This document shows, in pieces, positions 47,610 to 56,036 of a DNA stretch of 64,000 bases (positions are counted from its first letter, which is position 1; each line of letters starts with the position of its first letter). Under the pieces are notes generated by a model. It saw nothing but the letters and a program-made list of their open reading frames with translations. It was not told the origin of the DNA and did no database searches. This DNA comes from Eubacterium oxidoreducens (GTDB taxonomy: Bacteria; Bacillota; Clostridia; Lachnospirales; Lachnospiraceae): NCBI RefSeq assembly GCF_900104415.1, contig NZ_FMXR01000010.1:97126-161125 (forward strand), in the 5' to 3' direction. Made by a program: the position numbers and the translations under genes.

Positions 47610-47798
47610 TCATTTCTTATCCTGCCCAATTTTACGGACTCTTCTCGGATCTTCCGGTTTCTTCGCATCTTTTAGAATCAACCACATTCTTCCCATAAGA
47701 AAAGCTCCTTCGATTCTCCCCTCTTTACAATAAATAGCTACTCGTCTTTGAGAAACATTCCATTTCTTTGCACATTCCGCTGAGGTTAGATAATCCAT
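47610..47798 (-). CDS. Small helix-turn-helix DNA-binding protein
   Basis: A 62-residue protein with a MerR/excisionase-like helix-turn-helix: LTSAECAKKWNVSQRRVAIY then CKEGRIEGAFLMGRMWLI, ending in a basic tail. GGAGG lies eight bases before the ATG. It follows the Fic gene by 42 bp on the same strand and may regulate it. Such small proteins are common near Fic genes and in mobile elements. A hairpin (GATTGTGG with CCACAATC, about 47586-47612) overlaps its end. Confidence 0.8.
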   Translation of the reverse strand: MDYLTSAECAKKWNVSQRRVAIYCKEGRIEGAFLMGRMWLILKDAKKPEDPRRVRKIGQDKK

Positions 47799-47839
47799 GC
47801 TTTATCCTCCGTAATTCGGTAAAAATACATTTGTTTATA

Positions 47840-48640
47840 TTACTTCTTTTCTAATATGATCCATTCACCTTTTTTATTTGAGCCAATTCGTTTCAGTACG
47901 CCCTTTTCAACCATAGACTTCAGGCATCGCTTAATTGTAGAATCCGAACATTCTAATTGAACAGCCAACTCCTTACGTGTCAAATCAGGTGCTTCACGCA
48001 AAAGCTCAATTATTTTAAGCTCACGTCCATCTAATTTTATCGGGTCATTTATCAGGTCATCGTGACCCAAGAAAAATTTACCACTAACATGCATTTCTCT
48101 ATTGTGAAGCTCGTGTTTCTCCTTCAGCAAAAGATTCCTTAAAAACATTTCAAGGAACTCTGTCGTCTCATAGATACCATTCTTTATGTTATTATAATTT
48201 GCCCTAACCAAAGCATTTCGAAAATACCAAGAGTGTTCCGCAAACAAATCATTTTCGGCATCAAATCCAAGCGTGCGAAGATACTTTATTAAAAACACAG
48301 CTGTCGTTCTGGTATTGCCTTCCTCGAACACATGGATTTGCCAAAGTCTGGAAATAAAAACCGCTAAATGATGAATCACCTCATCCATTGTTAAACCGTT
48401 ATAGCGAAAATCCCTTTCCTGAGAAAAATCATAATCCAGCGTTTCTCGAAGTTCAGTAGCTCCACCATAAGATACTGTATCTCCATCAAGAACCCATTCC
48501 TTTTTCGTGATATTATAATCTCTGATTTTTCCTGCATGGGAATAAATACCAAGGAACAGCTCGCGATGAATAGATAAATATTGTGCAGGCGAAAACGTAA
48601 ATGCCTTCTCAGATAAGATTTTTGCAATTCTTGCTGACAC
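47840..48640 (-). CDS. Fic family protein, 5' end altered by an IS
   Basis: A 266-residue (from GTG at 48640) Fic-domain protein. The motif HVFEEGNTRTTAVF matches HxFx(D/E)GNxR of AMP-transferases, and a C-terminal winged-helix DNA-binding segment (LTRKELAVQLECSDSTIKRCL) follows. The coding frame continues upstream without a start to a stop inside the end of the IS200/IS605-like element, so the native N-terminus was probably lost. The GTG has a poor binding site. No canonical inhibitory helix motif was found. Confidence 0.75.
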   Translation of the reverse strand: MSARIAKILSEKAFTFSPAQYLSIHRELFLGIYSHAGKIRDYNITKKEWVLDGDTVSYGGATELRETLDYDFSQERDFRYNGLTMDEVIHHLAVFISRLWQIHVFEEGNTRTTAVFLIKYLRTLGFDAENDLFAEHSWYFRNALVRANYNNIKNGIYETTEFLEMFLRNLLLKEKHELHNREMHVSGKFFLGHDDLINDPIKLDGRELKIIELLREAPDLTRKELAVQLECSDSTIKRCLKSMVEKGVLKRIGSNKKGEWIILEKK

Positions 48641-48706
48641 CTTATCTGCCTCTTCTGTACGCGTCTCATCCTCAGAACGACCGTCTTTACTCTCGTACTG
48701 ACTGCT

Positions 48707-48755
48707 CCCACGGGCAAGCCCGCGGGGTTCTGATTACCAAGCGTAGCTTGTAATC
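48707..48755 (-). other. Hairpins at the tnpB-side end of the IS (possible omega RNA 3' part)
   Basis: CCCACGGG (48707-48714) pairs with CCCGCGGG (48719-48726), allowing one G-T pair. GATTACCAAGC (48732-48742) pairs with GCTTGTAATC (48746-48755) with one bulge. This region, downstream of tnpB, is where the guide-carrying omega RNA of TnpB elements normally ends. Confidence 0.55.
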
Positions 48756-48925
48756 GTACACCATTTTCAGGCTTTGGAGTTACAAGTGTAAATCTGTTTG
48801 AATCAGGACTTTTATTACCAAGCAGTCCAACGACCACATTACTCTGATAATTACATTATCATCAGAAAGCGGTAAATTTCTGTCTTGCGACAAGGACGTA
48901 CAGTCAATCGCCCAATATTAGGTTG

Positions 48926-50536
48926 TTAAGCTACTTTGATTCCGCTGTTTAATATTTTTATCTTATTAGCCTTAATCCATGTGATTAGGGCTTTTTCTTT
49001 GTTGTAATGTTTATCAAATTCAGTTATACATTTGTTCTTGTCTATACTTTGTGTCCTGCAATCGTAGCAGTAGAGTAGATATGATGAATACCAGTCTCGC
49101 TGCACTAAAGTTCCGTCTGTGAGTTTATACATCCTGTCAGACAATTTCTTTTTGATATAATCATCGGATGTATGGTCATACTGGCTTGCCCTGTAATTAT
49201 TCGGAACTTCTATATACACGCCACCCGTGACCTTGAACTTCTTTTCTACTGTAGTCTGAAATCCCGAAGGGCATCTATTCTTTATTGATTTACCAAAACG
49301 CTTTTTCTTATTGAACTTACCTTTACTGTTCACAGTAGTTTCTTTAGCACGTTTCATAAGTTTGCTTGCATTTTTAGGCTCAGTTACAAAAACATCTCCA
49401 AGGCTTCGCAAGTGATTTGCGTCCTCATTTATAGCAAGCTGCCTGTTTGTAGCATTGATACGACATAATTCTGTATGTTTAGCTTTTAGTCTCTTATAAT
49501 GATTTGAGTATTTCCAAGTCTTACGACCTTTTTTAATAGTGCCATCATCATTATAGTTCTGTGGATTGGTGGCTCTTCTTGACCTGTCCATAGCCCTGTA
49601 GAGCAAACGTTCTTTTCTCTCAGATGTCTGGATACTATTACCGCGCTCTGAAAGATTCTTCAATCCGACTTCGGCATTGGATGTATAAGCAACCGTTTGA
49701 GTGCCAATATCAGCTCCTATCATTCCTTTGCCGTATATATGTCTTGGATCGCCGTTTTTATCGTATTTTGGCTTCGCCTTGCCTTCAATAGTCAGATGAA
49801 GATACAACCTATATTTACCTCTTATCAGTTTAGGAACAAGAGTGGCATAGCAAGGTCTGTATGTATTTATGCAATATGCGTCTTCTACAAGTGTATCGAC
49901 CGCTTTATCATCTATAATTTTAGGGTTAGCAAGATAAGATAGAACTGCATCCACTTCATCTTGTTGGAACCTGTCATTTACCCGTATACCAAAGATATTA
50001 TTACTGATTTTGAATTGCAGCTTGTTATCCTTAACAGATATAGGAATGCCACGATTTATCTGTTTCGCCCTGATACATGGAAGCTCTCCGTATTTCGAGA
50101 AATGGATAGTTTTCCCATTGCCATAAAGGCATTTTTCTATTCCACGCCAGACATCTTCTGCTTTAGTAAGAGCGAAAACAGCATTTATACCGTATTTCTT
50201 TCCTATCGGAATCATGGATTTACGACAAAAATCCCATGTAACATTATATTCAGACTGCATTTCGTTAAGTTGCTTTGCCAAAGTCTTACGCTTGTCTTTA
50301 TCTTCAGTATCACCATATAATTTTTGCAACCTACGATATCTTTTTGTACGCATAAGCTGGTCATAATTCTTCCTCATAAGACCAATAAGTTCATTACCTG
50401 CCTTGCGGATTTTATCAGAAAGAGTCACGACTTTCATGACATCAGAATAAGGCATATCGGTTTCCGCAACCAAGATATGCCTATCGGAAAGTTTATGAAA
50501 TTGCTTCAAAAATTTCTTATATTCTTCGTCAGTCAT
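48926..50536 (-). CDS. tnpB: TnpB-like RuvC nuclease without the usual zinc finger
   Basis: A 536-residue TnpB-related protein. RuvC residues are visible as the Asp in GADIGTQTVAYTS (near 277), the Glu in VFVTEPKNASKLM (near 392) and the Asp in LVQRDWYSSYLL (near 483). The CxxC...CxxC zinc ribbon between the last two is absent; instead there is a YDHTSDDYIKKKLSDRMYK-type segment. I chose the ATG at 50536, which overlaps the original tnpA stop region; TTG at 50554 is possible. By analogy it is an omega-RNA-guided nuclease. Confidence 0.85.
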   Translation of the reverse strand: MTDEEYKKFLKQFHKLSDRHILVAETDMPYSDVMKVVTLSDKIRKAGNELIGLMRKNYDQLMRTKRYRRLQKLYGDTEDKDKRKTLAKQLNEMQSEYNVTWDFCRKSMIPIGKKYGINAVFALTKAEDVWRGIEKCLYGNGKTIHFSKYGELPCIRAKQINRGIPISVKDNKLQFKISNNIFGIRVNDRFQQDEVDAVLSYLANPKIIDDKAVDTLVEDAYCINTYRPCYATLVPKLIRGKYRLYLHLTIEGKAKPKYDKNGDPRHIYGKGMIGADIGTQTVAYTSNAEVGLKNLSERGNSIQTSERKERLLYRAMDRSRRATNPQNYNDDGTIKKGRKTWKYSNHYKRLKAKHTELCRINATNRQLAINEDANHLRSLGDVFVTEPKNASKLMKRAKETTVNSKGKFNKKKRFGKSIKNRCPSGFQTTVEKKFKVTGGVYIEVPNNYRASQYDHTSDDYIKKKLSDRMYKLTDGTLVQRDWYSSYLLYCYDCRTQSIDKNKCITEFDKHYNKEKALITWIKANKIKILNSGIKVA

Positions 50537-50942
50537 ATTTTTTTTGTTCCTCAATATACTTCTTTACTGTAGCTTCGCTTATATGTCCTACCGTTGATAC
50601 AAAATATCCTCTCGATCATAATACTCCGCAACGGGCGTAAAACTGTTTCAACTGCGGATATATCCTAAACATCTCAATAGCACTGATGCTCTTAAGAGTC
50701 CTTACAATATCGCATGGGGCAACCGTTTGAGAACAATCTACAAATATATGTATATGGTCGGGCATTACTTCAAATGCTTTAATCTCGTACCCATACTGTT
50801 TGCAACTATTGATAAGGATACCTTTTAACGTGTCATCAGCTCCATTCTGTAATACAGAAAATCTGAATTTCGGACACCAGATAATATGGTATTGCGTCAA
50901 ATACTTACAATGCGAAGCACTATGATATTGTTCCTCGCTCAT
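50529..50942 (-). pseudogene. tnpA: TnpA Y1 transposase, broken by an internal stop
   Basis: The frame begins with a typical TnpA N-terminus (YHIIWCPKFRFSVL) and has the HUH motif in PDHIHIFVDCSQ. After CGVL a TGA occurs where the family has a tryptophan (LWSRGYF), and reading through gives SRGYFVSTVGHIS and VKKYIEEQ, whose tyrosine would be catalytic, to a stop at 50529. As written the protein lacks its catalytic Tyr. A single-base change explains it, unless TGA is read as an amino acid, for which I see no support. Confidence 0.85.
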
Positions 50943-51117
50943 CTGTACTTTCTCCTAATTGATATTTTTCTTGAATACCTCTGCGCATCAAATCAAGAAA
51001 GGTGATATTAGTACCTTCTTCGACAGAATAAATGCGAGCAAGGTTTTCAAGTTGTTCTTTCCATTCAGAAGGAATGGAAATATTAATCTGTACGTTATTA
51101 CTCTTAGGTCGTGCCAT
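50920..51117 (-). CDS. Ribbon-helix-helix-like accessory protein of the IS
   Basis: A 65-residue protein: a beta strand VQINISIP followed by two helices (SEWKEQLENLARIYS, FLDLMRRGIQEKYQ), as in Arc/CopG DNA-binding proteins. The stop overlaps the start of tnpA by 23 bp, so it belongs to the transposon operon. Typical IS200/IS605 elements lack it. It might bind element ends or repress transposition; this is inference. Confidence 0.7.
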   Translation of the reverse strand: MARPKSNNVQINISIPSEWKEQLENLARIYSVEEGTNITFLDLMRRGIQEKYQLGESTDERGTIS

Positions 51118-51146
51118 AAATTTACCCTTTCAAAAATTATTTTTAA

Positions 51147-51215
51147 GACTGCAGGCAGGATTCGAACCACTATGAATTCGCTTTACAGCTGATTATACTA
51201 ATTCGCTGCGCAGAT
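51147..51215 (-). other. tRNA-like degenerate sequence
   Basis: The minus strand holds a 69-base stretch with GTTCGAATCC (T-loop consensus) and a TTAGTATAATCAG segment like a D-loop. Acceptor and T stems cannot be paired convincingly, so it is not called a tRNA. It may be a decayed tRNA end or part of a structured leader. Confidence 0.3.
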
Positions 51216-51324
51216 TATTGTTTTGAGGATTACCCTCTGCCGACTTTACCAATTTGTCTACCTATGCAATATCCTTATACATAGATTGTATATCTATTCT
51301 ATGTTTTTGACAAATTAAAGAGAA

Positions 51325-51366
51325 GCGGCTTTCAACCCACACGCAAGCGTGTGGGTTGAAAGCCGC
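51325..51366. repeat. Perfect 20 bp inverted repeat near the IS end
   Basis: GCGGCTTTCAACCCACACGC (51325-51344) is followed by AA and its exact complement (51347-51366). On the minus strand a T-rich stretch follows, so it could also end transcription of the PolC-like gene. Confidence 0.8.
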
Positions 51367-51421
51367 AATTTATAACGTAGTTCTCAAAGAACTTAGAGTA
51401 GTCAATCAAAGCTTTTACAAG

Positions 51422-51455
51422 CTCCGACCTCTAAGGCGTTAGCCGTAGGTCGGAG
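51422..51455. repeat. IS-end hairpin, homologue of 61549-61580
   Basis: CTCCGACCT (51422-51430) pairs with AGGTCGGAG (51447-51455) around a loop holding a GGC/GCC mini-stem. The minus-strand form of 61549-61580 has the same loop and stem with paired changes. Confidence 0.7.
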
Positions 51456-51586
51456 TAATTGACACACTGCCATTATGCACCTCCTGGCAAATATAAATCA
51501 AAAAATATCCGTTTTGCCAGGTTTTTATCATCACAATCTTTTCTTATAGCGCCCCATATTTTATCCGCATCTTGCAAATAATACCT

Positions 51587-52717
51587 TTACATCAGATTAC
51601 TGTTTGATTGAATACAAAATGCATAATATCGAATCAGCTGTGCCACATGCGCTTTTGGGAATAAATACCGCACCTGATTACAAAAACCATAAACCCATTC
51701 ATCAACATTATGTTTTCGCATAATCTCAACCTGTTCAGCACTTAGATTGCGGCCTTTTCTAACTCGATTCATGATTTCAAAGCAATCTTTTCTATCAAGC
51801 CCTTTCCCCTTTAAATAGAAAAATATGTCATCCCTCGTCGCAATCATCTCGAAAAGCAAAAGTTCCTTGGTTACTAACAGCTTTTTTAGATCCCCTTCAA
51901 AAACATCTGTAGAATGCATCATACTAACCACTGCTAAAAGTTCATCATAGGTCTTCACATTCAATCCTTTTAATTCCTCTGGACAGTTATCAAGTTCCTT
52001 TACATATTCCCACAATTTTGGAATCATAGAATCCGCCTGCGCTTCCTCAAAGCATATCCCATTATCACTGTAATACTTATTATACCGAGCTAGTTCCATC
52101 TGCTTATCCCCGATCAGTAGAATGTGAAAATGATCATGTTTGTAAATATCATCAGCATCATCAATATCATCTTTTTGCTCGGCTACAAATTCATCACAAG
52201 GCAACTCTTCTAATTTGGTTATATACATACGCAAAGAACGTATCATATCTACACTTGGGAGTGGATAGGAAATCAATCGATATTCCGGAAACATTCTCGC
52301 TAAAAAAGACTGCGCATAAATAAGAAAAGACACACCTGCCTGCATCTCAAGTGTAGGCTCGATTCCCTGGTATTCTTCACGAGTCGTTTCAAATGGTATA
52401 TTAATACCTCCATATTTCTTTTCCATAGGATTGATATCAGATATTCCACTTACATAAGATATCAGTGACGACGTAATATCACCCCTAAAATAAAACAGAT
52501 AATGCAACCGTCGTGCTTCCTTAGCCAGCATACTTGCAAGCAAATATGTAGAGGCATGCTTTAGCTTTTTGACTATACCTAATTCATGGGATAATCTTTG
52601 TGTCACTGCTTCAGGAGGATTATCTCCAAATCTGACTTTGACCCCCTGTACACATATTTCCTCTAACCGATTAGCTGCATTTGGTATTTCAAATTGTATA
52701 TTGTTATCATTGCTCAT
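51587..52717 (-). CDS. PolC-derived protein lacking polymerase catalytic residues
   Basis: A 376-residue protein matching two parts of DNA polymerase III PolC. Residues 18-115 (LEEICVQGVKVRFGD, FRGDITSSLISYVSGISDIN, INIPFET) align with the region just before the PolC active site. Residues 296-357 (DDIFFYLKGKGLDRKDCFEI, NRVRKGRNLS, YLFPKAH) align with the finger region after it. The PDIDLNFSG and KLDILGHDD motifs with catalytic aspartates are replaced, and exonuclease, PHP and Zn cysteines are absent. I chose the ATG at 52717 (GGAGGAGA upstream). The function is unknown. Confidence 0.8.
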   Translation of the reverse strand: MSNDNNIQFEIPNAANRLEEICVQGVKVRFGDNPPEAVTQRLSHELGIVKKLKHASTYLLASMLAKEARRLHYLFYFRGDITSSLISYVSGISDINPMEKKYGGINIPFETTREEYQGIEPTLEMQAGVSFLIYAQSFLARMFPEYRLISYPLPSVDMIRSLRMYITKLEELPCDEFVAEQKDDIDDADDIYKHDHFHILLIGDKQMELARYNKYYSDNGICFEEAQADSMIPKLWEYVKELDNCPEELKGLNVKTYDELLAVVSMMHSTDVFEGDLKKLLVTKELLLFEMIATRDDIFFYLKGKGLDRKDCFEIMNRVRKGRNLSAEQVEIMRKHNVDEWVYGFCNQVRYLFPKAHVAQLIRYYAFCIQSNSNLM

Positions 52718-52752
52718 TATAGTCTCCTCCTCCATGGGCATAAAAGGATATA

Positions 52753-53169
52753 TCAATCAGCCCCATATGTTTCTTCCATCTTTCTCAAAAATTCATAGCA
52801 AAGTTCACCATCACAGCTATAGAAGAATGGATCTTTACGGATTGTATCACTACTGTTCATAATAAACTCTGAAATAACATTTTTGTCCCCGGCATCCATA
52901 TAGTTAATCCTAAAACCATATCCGGAATAACCAATTGATATACCAGTCCTTTTCATCGTGCAATCTTTTATGTTTTCAACAATGAACCTGATATCCTCTG
53001 CATTATCAATGGTAAATTCAACTCCTGTATTTCCATCGAACACCTTGATATGGTCAACCTCTGATGCATCAATATTACCGCCAAAAGTCTTTGGACTACT
53101 ATAAATACCTATGGCCACGACAATTAAAGCCAAAGCGACAACTATAAAAATCACTATTTTCTTTTTCAT
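52753..53169 (-). CDS. Membrane-anchored small protein
   Basis: A 138-residue protein with one N-terminal hydrophobic segment (IVIFIVVALALIVVAIGIY) and an extracellular mixed domain containing VDHIKVFDGNTGVEFTID and a conserved-looking SGYGFRINY stretch. No cysteine lipobox. AGGG stands before the ATG. Its stop is 36 bp before the PolC-like start, so the two are probably one operon. I do not recognise the family. Confidence 0.7.
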   Translation of the reverse strand: MKKKIVIFIVVALALIVVAIGIYSSPKTFGGNIDASEVDHIKVFDGNTGVEFTIDNAEDIRFIVENIKDCTMKRTGISIGYSGYGFRINYMDAGDKNVISEFIMNSSDTIRKDPFFYSCDGELCYEFLRKMEETYGAD

Positions 53170-53259
53170 GAATCATTCCCTACTAATTTCTTGCTCTTTT
53201 CCAATTCTCAATTGTTGCCCTGCTATATCTTCTATTAGAGTAAGTCATAACAAACGATA

Positions 53260-54393
53260 TCAGTCATAATTTTGATACACTTCTGCGGTTTTGCTATCAA
53301 AACTTATGCTCATAATACCAATCCCTGCCCCAGGTCCATCATAGTTCAGACAAACAGCCCCATTATCGGAATCAAGATAAATCTCCTGAGCATCAGCTAT
53401 TTCTTTTCCTTCAAATTGTAGAAACACCGTATCCCCCGGTGAAATCACCAGTTCTTGATCCTTCATGGATTTCCACACCTCATGATCAAAACTGTAGGCC
53501 ACTATCTGCACCGCGTCATCGGAATCAAACTCCATCTGACTGATTGTAAGTCGCCCATTATATTTGTCACTTTTAAGCTTAATAATCACTTTATCAGGAT
53601 CTGCGCTAACAAGTTCCTTTGATACCGTATATTCTCCTTTCCAATTCACGGCAGGTATACGAACATAGTCTGATTTTTTTGAATAATATTCTTTACCATC
53701 ATCCTTCCTAACCGTTTTGATCTTATAATAATAAATCACACCAGGTTCAACAGAACTGTCCTTAATTTCCCCCGATCCCTCACAGATTTCTTCAATCGTC
53801 TCAAAATCAATCTTTTGGTACTCTTCCTCATCCTCCGCTCTCCTGTAAAGAATAACAGAAGTCGGCTCTACACCATAATAAACCTGAAAGTACAGATAAA
53901 GACCGTCTTTGCTATTTGTTGAAAATTCACCGTATCCACCGTTAAGCAAATCAGGAGCAGATAATCCGCAACATTGAGCCATGTACTGATCCTCATACAC
54001 ATCCGACATATAAACAAGCCGGTTCTTTTCTTTTACCTTTTGATAAGCCTTGACCACATAGGCGTAATAGTGATTGGGATTTACGCTTTTATCCACATAG
54101 CTGCTTTTTCCTGAGGACACCTCCGCAATCTTTTCATACTTTGACAAATCGAAGGTCATGTCTTTTTCCGGTTCAAGTACATCTTCCGTAACATCAACTC
54201 TATAAATCACATATTTATTGATTTTATTATCGTCATTCCATTCGACCGTTATATCATTCATGTGTGGCGTTAAGGATATTGAAAAGCTTTTTTCGCTTTC
54301 TGAAAATGAACCCTCCTCAGAATCATAAGAACCGCATGATACACTCATAATCATGATCATCATCATAAGCAGAACTAATAATATCTTTCTCAT
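53260..54393 (-). CDS. Lipoprotein with fibronectin type III-like modules
   Basis: A 377-residue protein with a lipoprotein signal peptide (LLVLLMMMIMIMSVSCGS, lipid attachment at Cys20). At least two FN3-like beta-sandwich regions follow: one around VEWNDDNKINKYVIYRVD to HYYAYVVKAY, one around VILYRRAEDEEEYQKI to VIYYYKIKTV. The C-terminal 100 residues are beta-rich. GAGGAG precedes the ATG. It is probably a cell-surface binding protein; no ligand is apparent. Confidence 0.8.
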   Translation of the reverse strand: MRKILLVLLMMMIMIMSVSCGSYDSEEGSFSESEKSFSISLTPHMNDITVEWNDDNKINKYVIYRVDVTEDVLEPEKDMTFDLSKYEKIAEVSSGKSSYVDKSVNPNHYYAYVVKAYQKVKEKNRLVYMSDVYEDQYMAQCCGLSAPDLLNGGYGEFSTNSKDGLYLYFQVYYGVEPTSVILYRRAEDEEEYQKIDFETIEEICEGSGEIKDSSVEPGVIYYYKIKTVRKDDGKEYYSKKSDYVRIPAVNWKGEYTVSKELVSADPDKVIIKLKSDKYNGRLTISQMEFDSDDAVQIVAYSFDHEVWKSMKDQELVISPGDTVFLQFEGKEIADAQEIYLDSDNGAVCLNYDGPGAGIGIMSISFDSKTAEVYQNYD

Positions 54394-54459
54394 GTAATCA
54401 TCTCCTCTATTCTGAGCATTATCCCGGACTAAATCATCTCACATCGAGTATTCTTTAGT

Positions 54460-55920
54460 TTATATGGAAATCACGGTGTAGGTATCTTTCTTCTTTTTGG
54501 ATTCATAAAGCGCTTTATCCGCAATGGGAATCAGATTATTTACAAGCTCCGTTCCATAAGCTGCGCCAAAGCTCATAGTAATTCGAACATCCGGATTACC
54601 ATCAAGCGTTATCTCTTTTACTCCTGCTCCTAATTGTGATAACTTTTTCTCTAGATCCTTCTTGTTAATATCGAAAAATACTATTCCAAACTCATCACCA
54701 CCGTAGCGAATAACCACATCTCCCTTTCGGATTTTCTGCGCAAGAATTTCAGCAACTTTTTTGATTGCTTCATCTCCGCCTCTGTGTCCAACCGTATCAT
54801 TGACCTTTTTAAACCAATCAATGTCGCACATCACAACAGCCTTACAAGGCTCATAAATGAGCTTATCATCCAAAAATTTCCTGTTACGTATCTTAGAAAG
54901 AGAGTCCGTATAAATTGCTGTCTCAAATTCAGAAATCTTTTTTTGCTGCGCAAGATTTTGCAACTTAGAATCTGTGATATCCATACAACCGTAAACTATG
55001 TGCGCAAAACTTCCGTCCTCATTTCGATCTCCTACCATAAAGATTCCGTTATACCAACGCTTCGCACTTTCGCTGAAAAACTCCATCGTAGACCTGCCAT
55101 GTTCGTCAATAGCCGCAAGAATTTTATCCTTATCGAGCCAGTTGTGCAATCTTTCTTGAAAACTCTCTGCTACTGATGCATCGACAATTTTTTTCAAAAA
55201 TCTAATTGCATCAGAGTCTTTCGGTACCATCTCAACATATTCATTGGTACTAATCATACGATAGCTCATATCCTTTACATCAATAAACAATGAAAAATTA
55301 AAGACCTTACCAAGTGCTTCAATAATCTTTACATGCTTCTCAAGTTCCTGCTGCGCTGTGATATCAAGATAACATCCCATATAGATTTCCAAAGAACCAT
55401 CATCCGGACGCCTTATAAGTCTTCCTGCACCCGTGACCCATATAATATCACCGTTTTTCTTTTGCATACGATAAGTGGCATGCGTAATCTCAGGCAGTGC
55501 ACGGTGATTTTTTACAGATTCCCAAAACAGCTTAACGATGCTGTCACGCTCTTCAGGTACCAAAGTCTTTACCCAGCTCTCAAACTCATTCGGCAAATCT
55601 TGAAGTCCCTGGTACCCGAGCATCTGTCTGGTCTCATCATTAAATTCAAAGCTCAGCATATTTTCATCGCGGTCAAAAGTGCAGTAATACATTCCGGCTT
55701 TTAACCCCTTAGCAAACATATCCTCTCTAATCTTCGCAATTCGATATTTGGTGTTAGCCTCATCAATCCTTTTGTTGCACTCTAAAACCAATTCCTGCTG
55801 TTCTTTGGGATAAGCGGTCACATCAAATAAAGGTGTTAAATCATCTATTTGCGCACCGGCTTCAACAGAAAACTCAGCCACACTGTCATCCATATTTTTT
55901 AATGAAGCATTATTATCCAT
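54460..55920 (-). CDS. PAS-domain diguanylate cyclase
   Basis: A 486-residue soluble protein: one or two PAS regions (first about residues 60-180, GMYYCTFDRDENMLSFEF; second about 190-300) and a C-terminal GGDEF domain with DSLSKIRNRKFLDD, VMCDIDWFKKVND and the active RYGGDEFGIVFF. It should make cyclic di-GMP from GTP. I chose the ATG at 55920 because AAGGAG lies seven bases upstream; a longer ORF to 55989 is possible. No EAL partner is near. Confidence 0.92.
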   Translation of the reverse strand: MDNNASLKNMDDSVAEFSVEAGAQIDDLTPLFDVTAYPKEQQELVLECNKRIDEANTKYRIAKIREDMFAKGLKAGMYYCTFDRDENMLSFEFNDETRQMLGYQGLQDLPNEFESWVKTLVPEERDSIVKLFWESVKNHRALPEITHATYRMQKKNGDIIWVTGAGRLIRRPDDGSLEIYMGCYLDITAQQELEKHVKIIEALGKVFNFSLFIDVKDMSYRMISTNEYVEMVPKDSDAIRFLKKIVDASVAESFQERLHNWLDKDKILAAIDEHGRSTMEFFSESAKRWYNGIFMVGDRNEDGSFAHIVYGCMDITDSKLQNLAQQKKISEFETAIYTDSLSKIRNRKFLDDKLIYEPCKAVVMCDIDWFKKVNDTVGHRGGDEAIKKVAEILAQKIRKGDVVIRYGGDEFGIVFFDINKKDLEKKLSQLGAGVKEITLDGNPDVRITMSFGAAYGTELVNNLIPIADKALYESKKKKDTYTVISI

Positions 55921-56036
55921 AGTAACTCCTTTGAATAAATAATCTATAATCTCCATAATGTGATTTTCTAAACCGTATTCACGTCTCAAAAAATCATATC
56001 GTTGACCTCTTAAACCTATGATTTATGCGTATCCTT

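Larger units (their letters stand above)
48700..51470 (-). mobile_element. IS200/IS605-family element with accessory RHH-like gene
   Basis: About 2.8 kb holding three co-directional genes: an RHH-like gene, tnpA (broken) and tnpB, bounded by structured ends. The tnpB-side end has two hairpins at 48707-48755. The other end has a 20 bp palindrome and a hairpin at 51422-51455. The element sits in the 5' part of the Fic gene. The ends were placed by structure and gene content, not by target comparison, so boundaries may be off by tens of bases. Confidence 0.7.

Noticed and set aside
48391..48837. A 148-codon minus-strand frame overlapping the Fic gene
   Set aside because: The first half is IS-end sequence and the rest is the Fic gene out of frame; the Fic motif is in the other frame.
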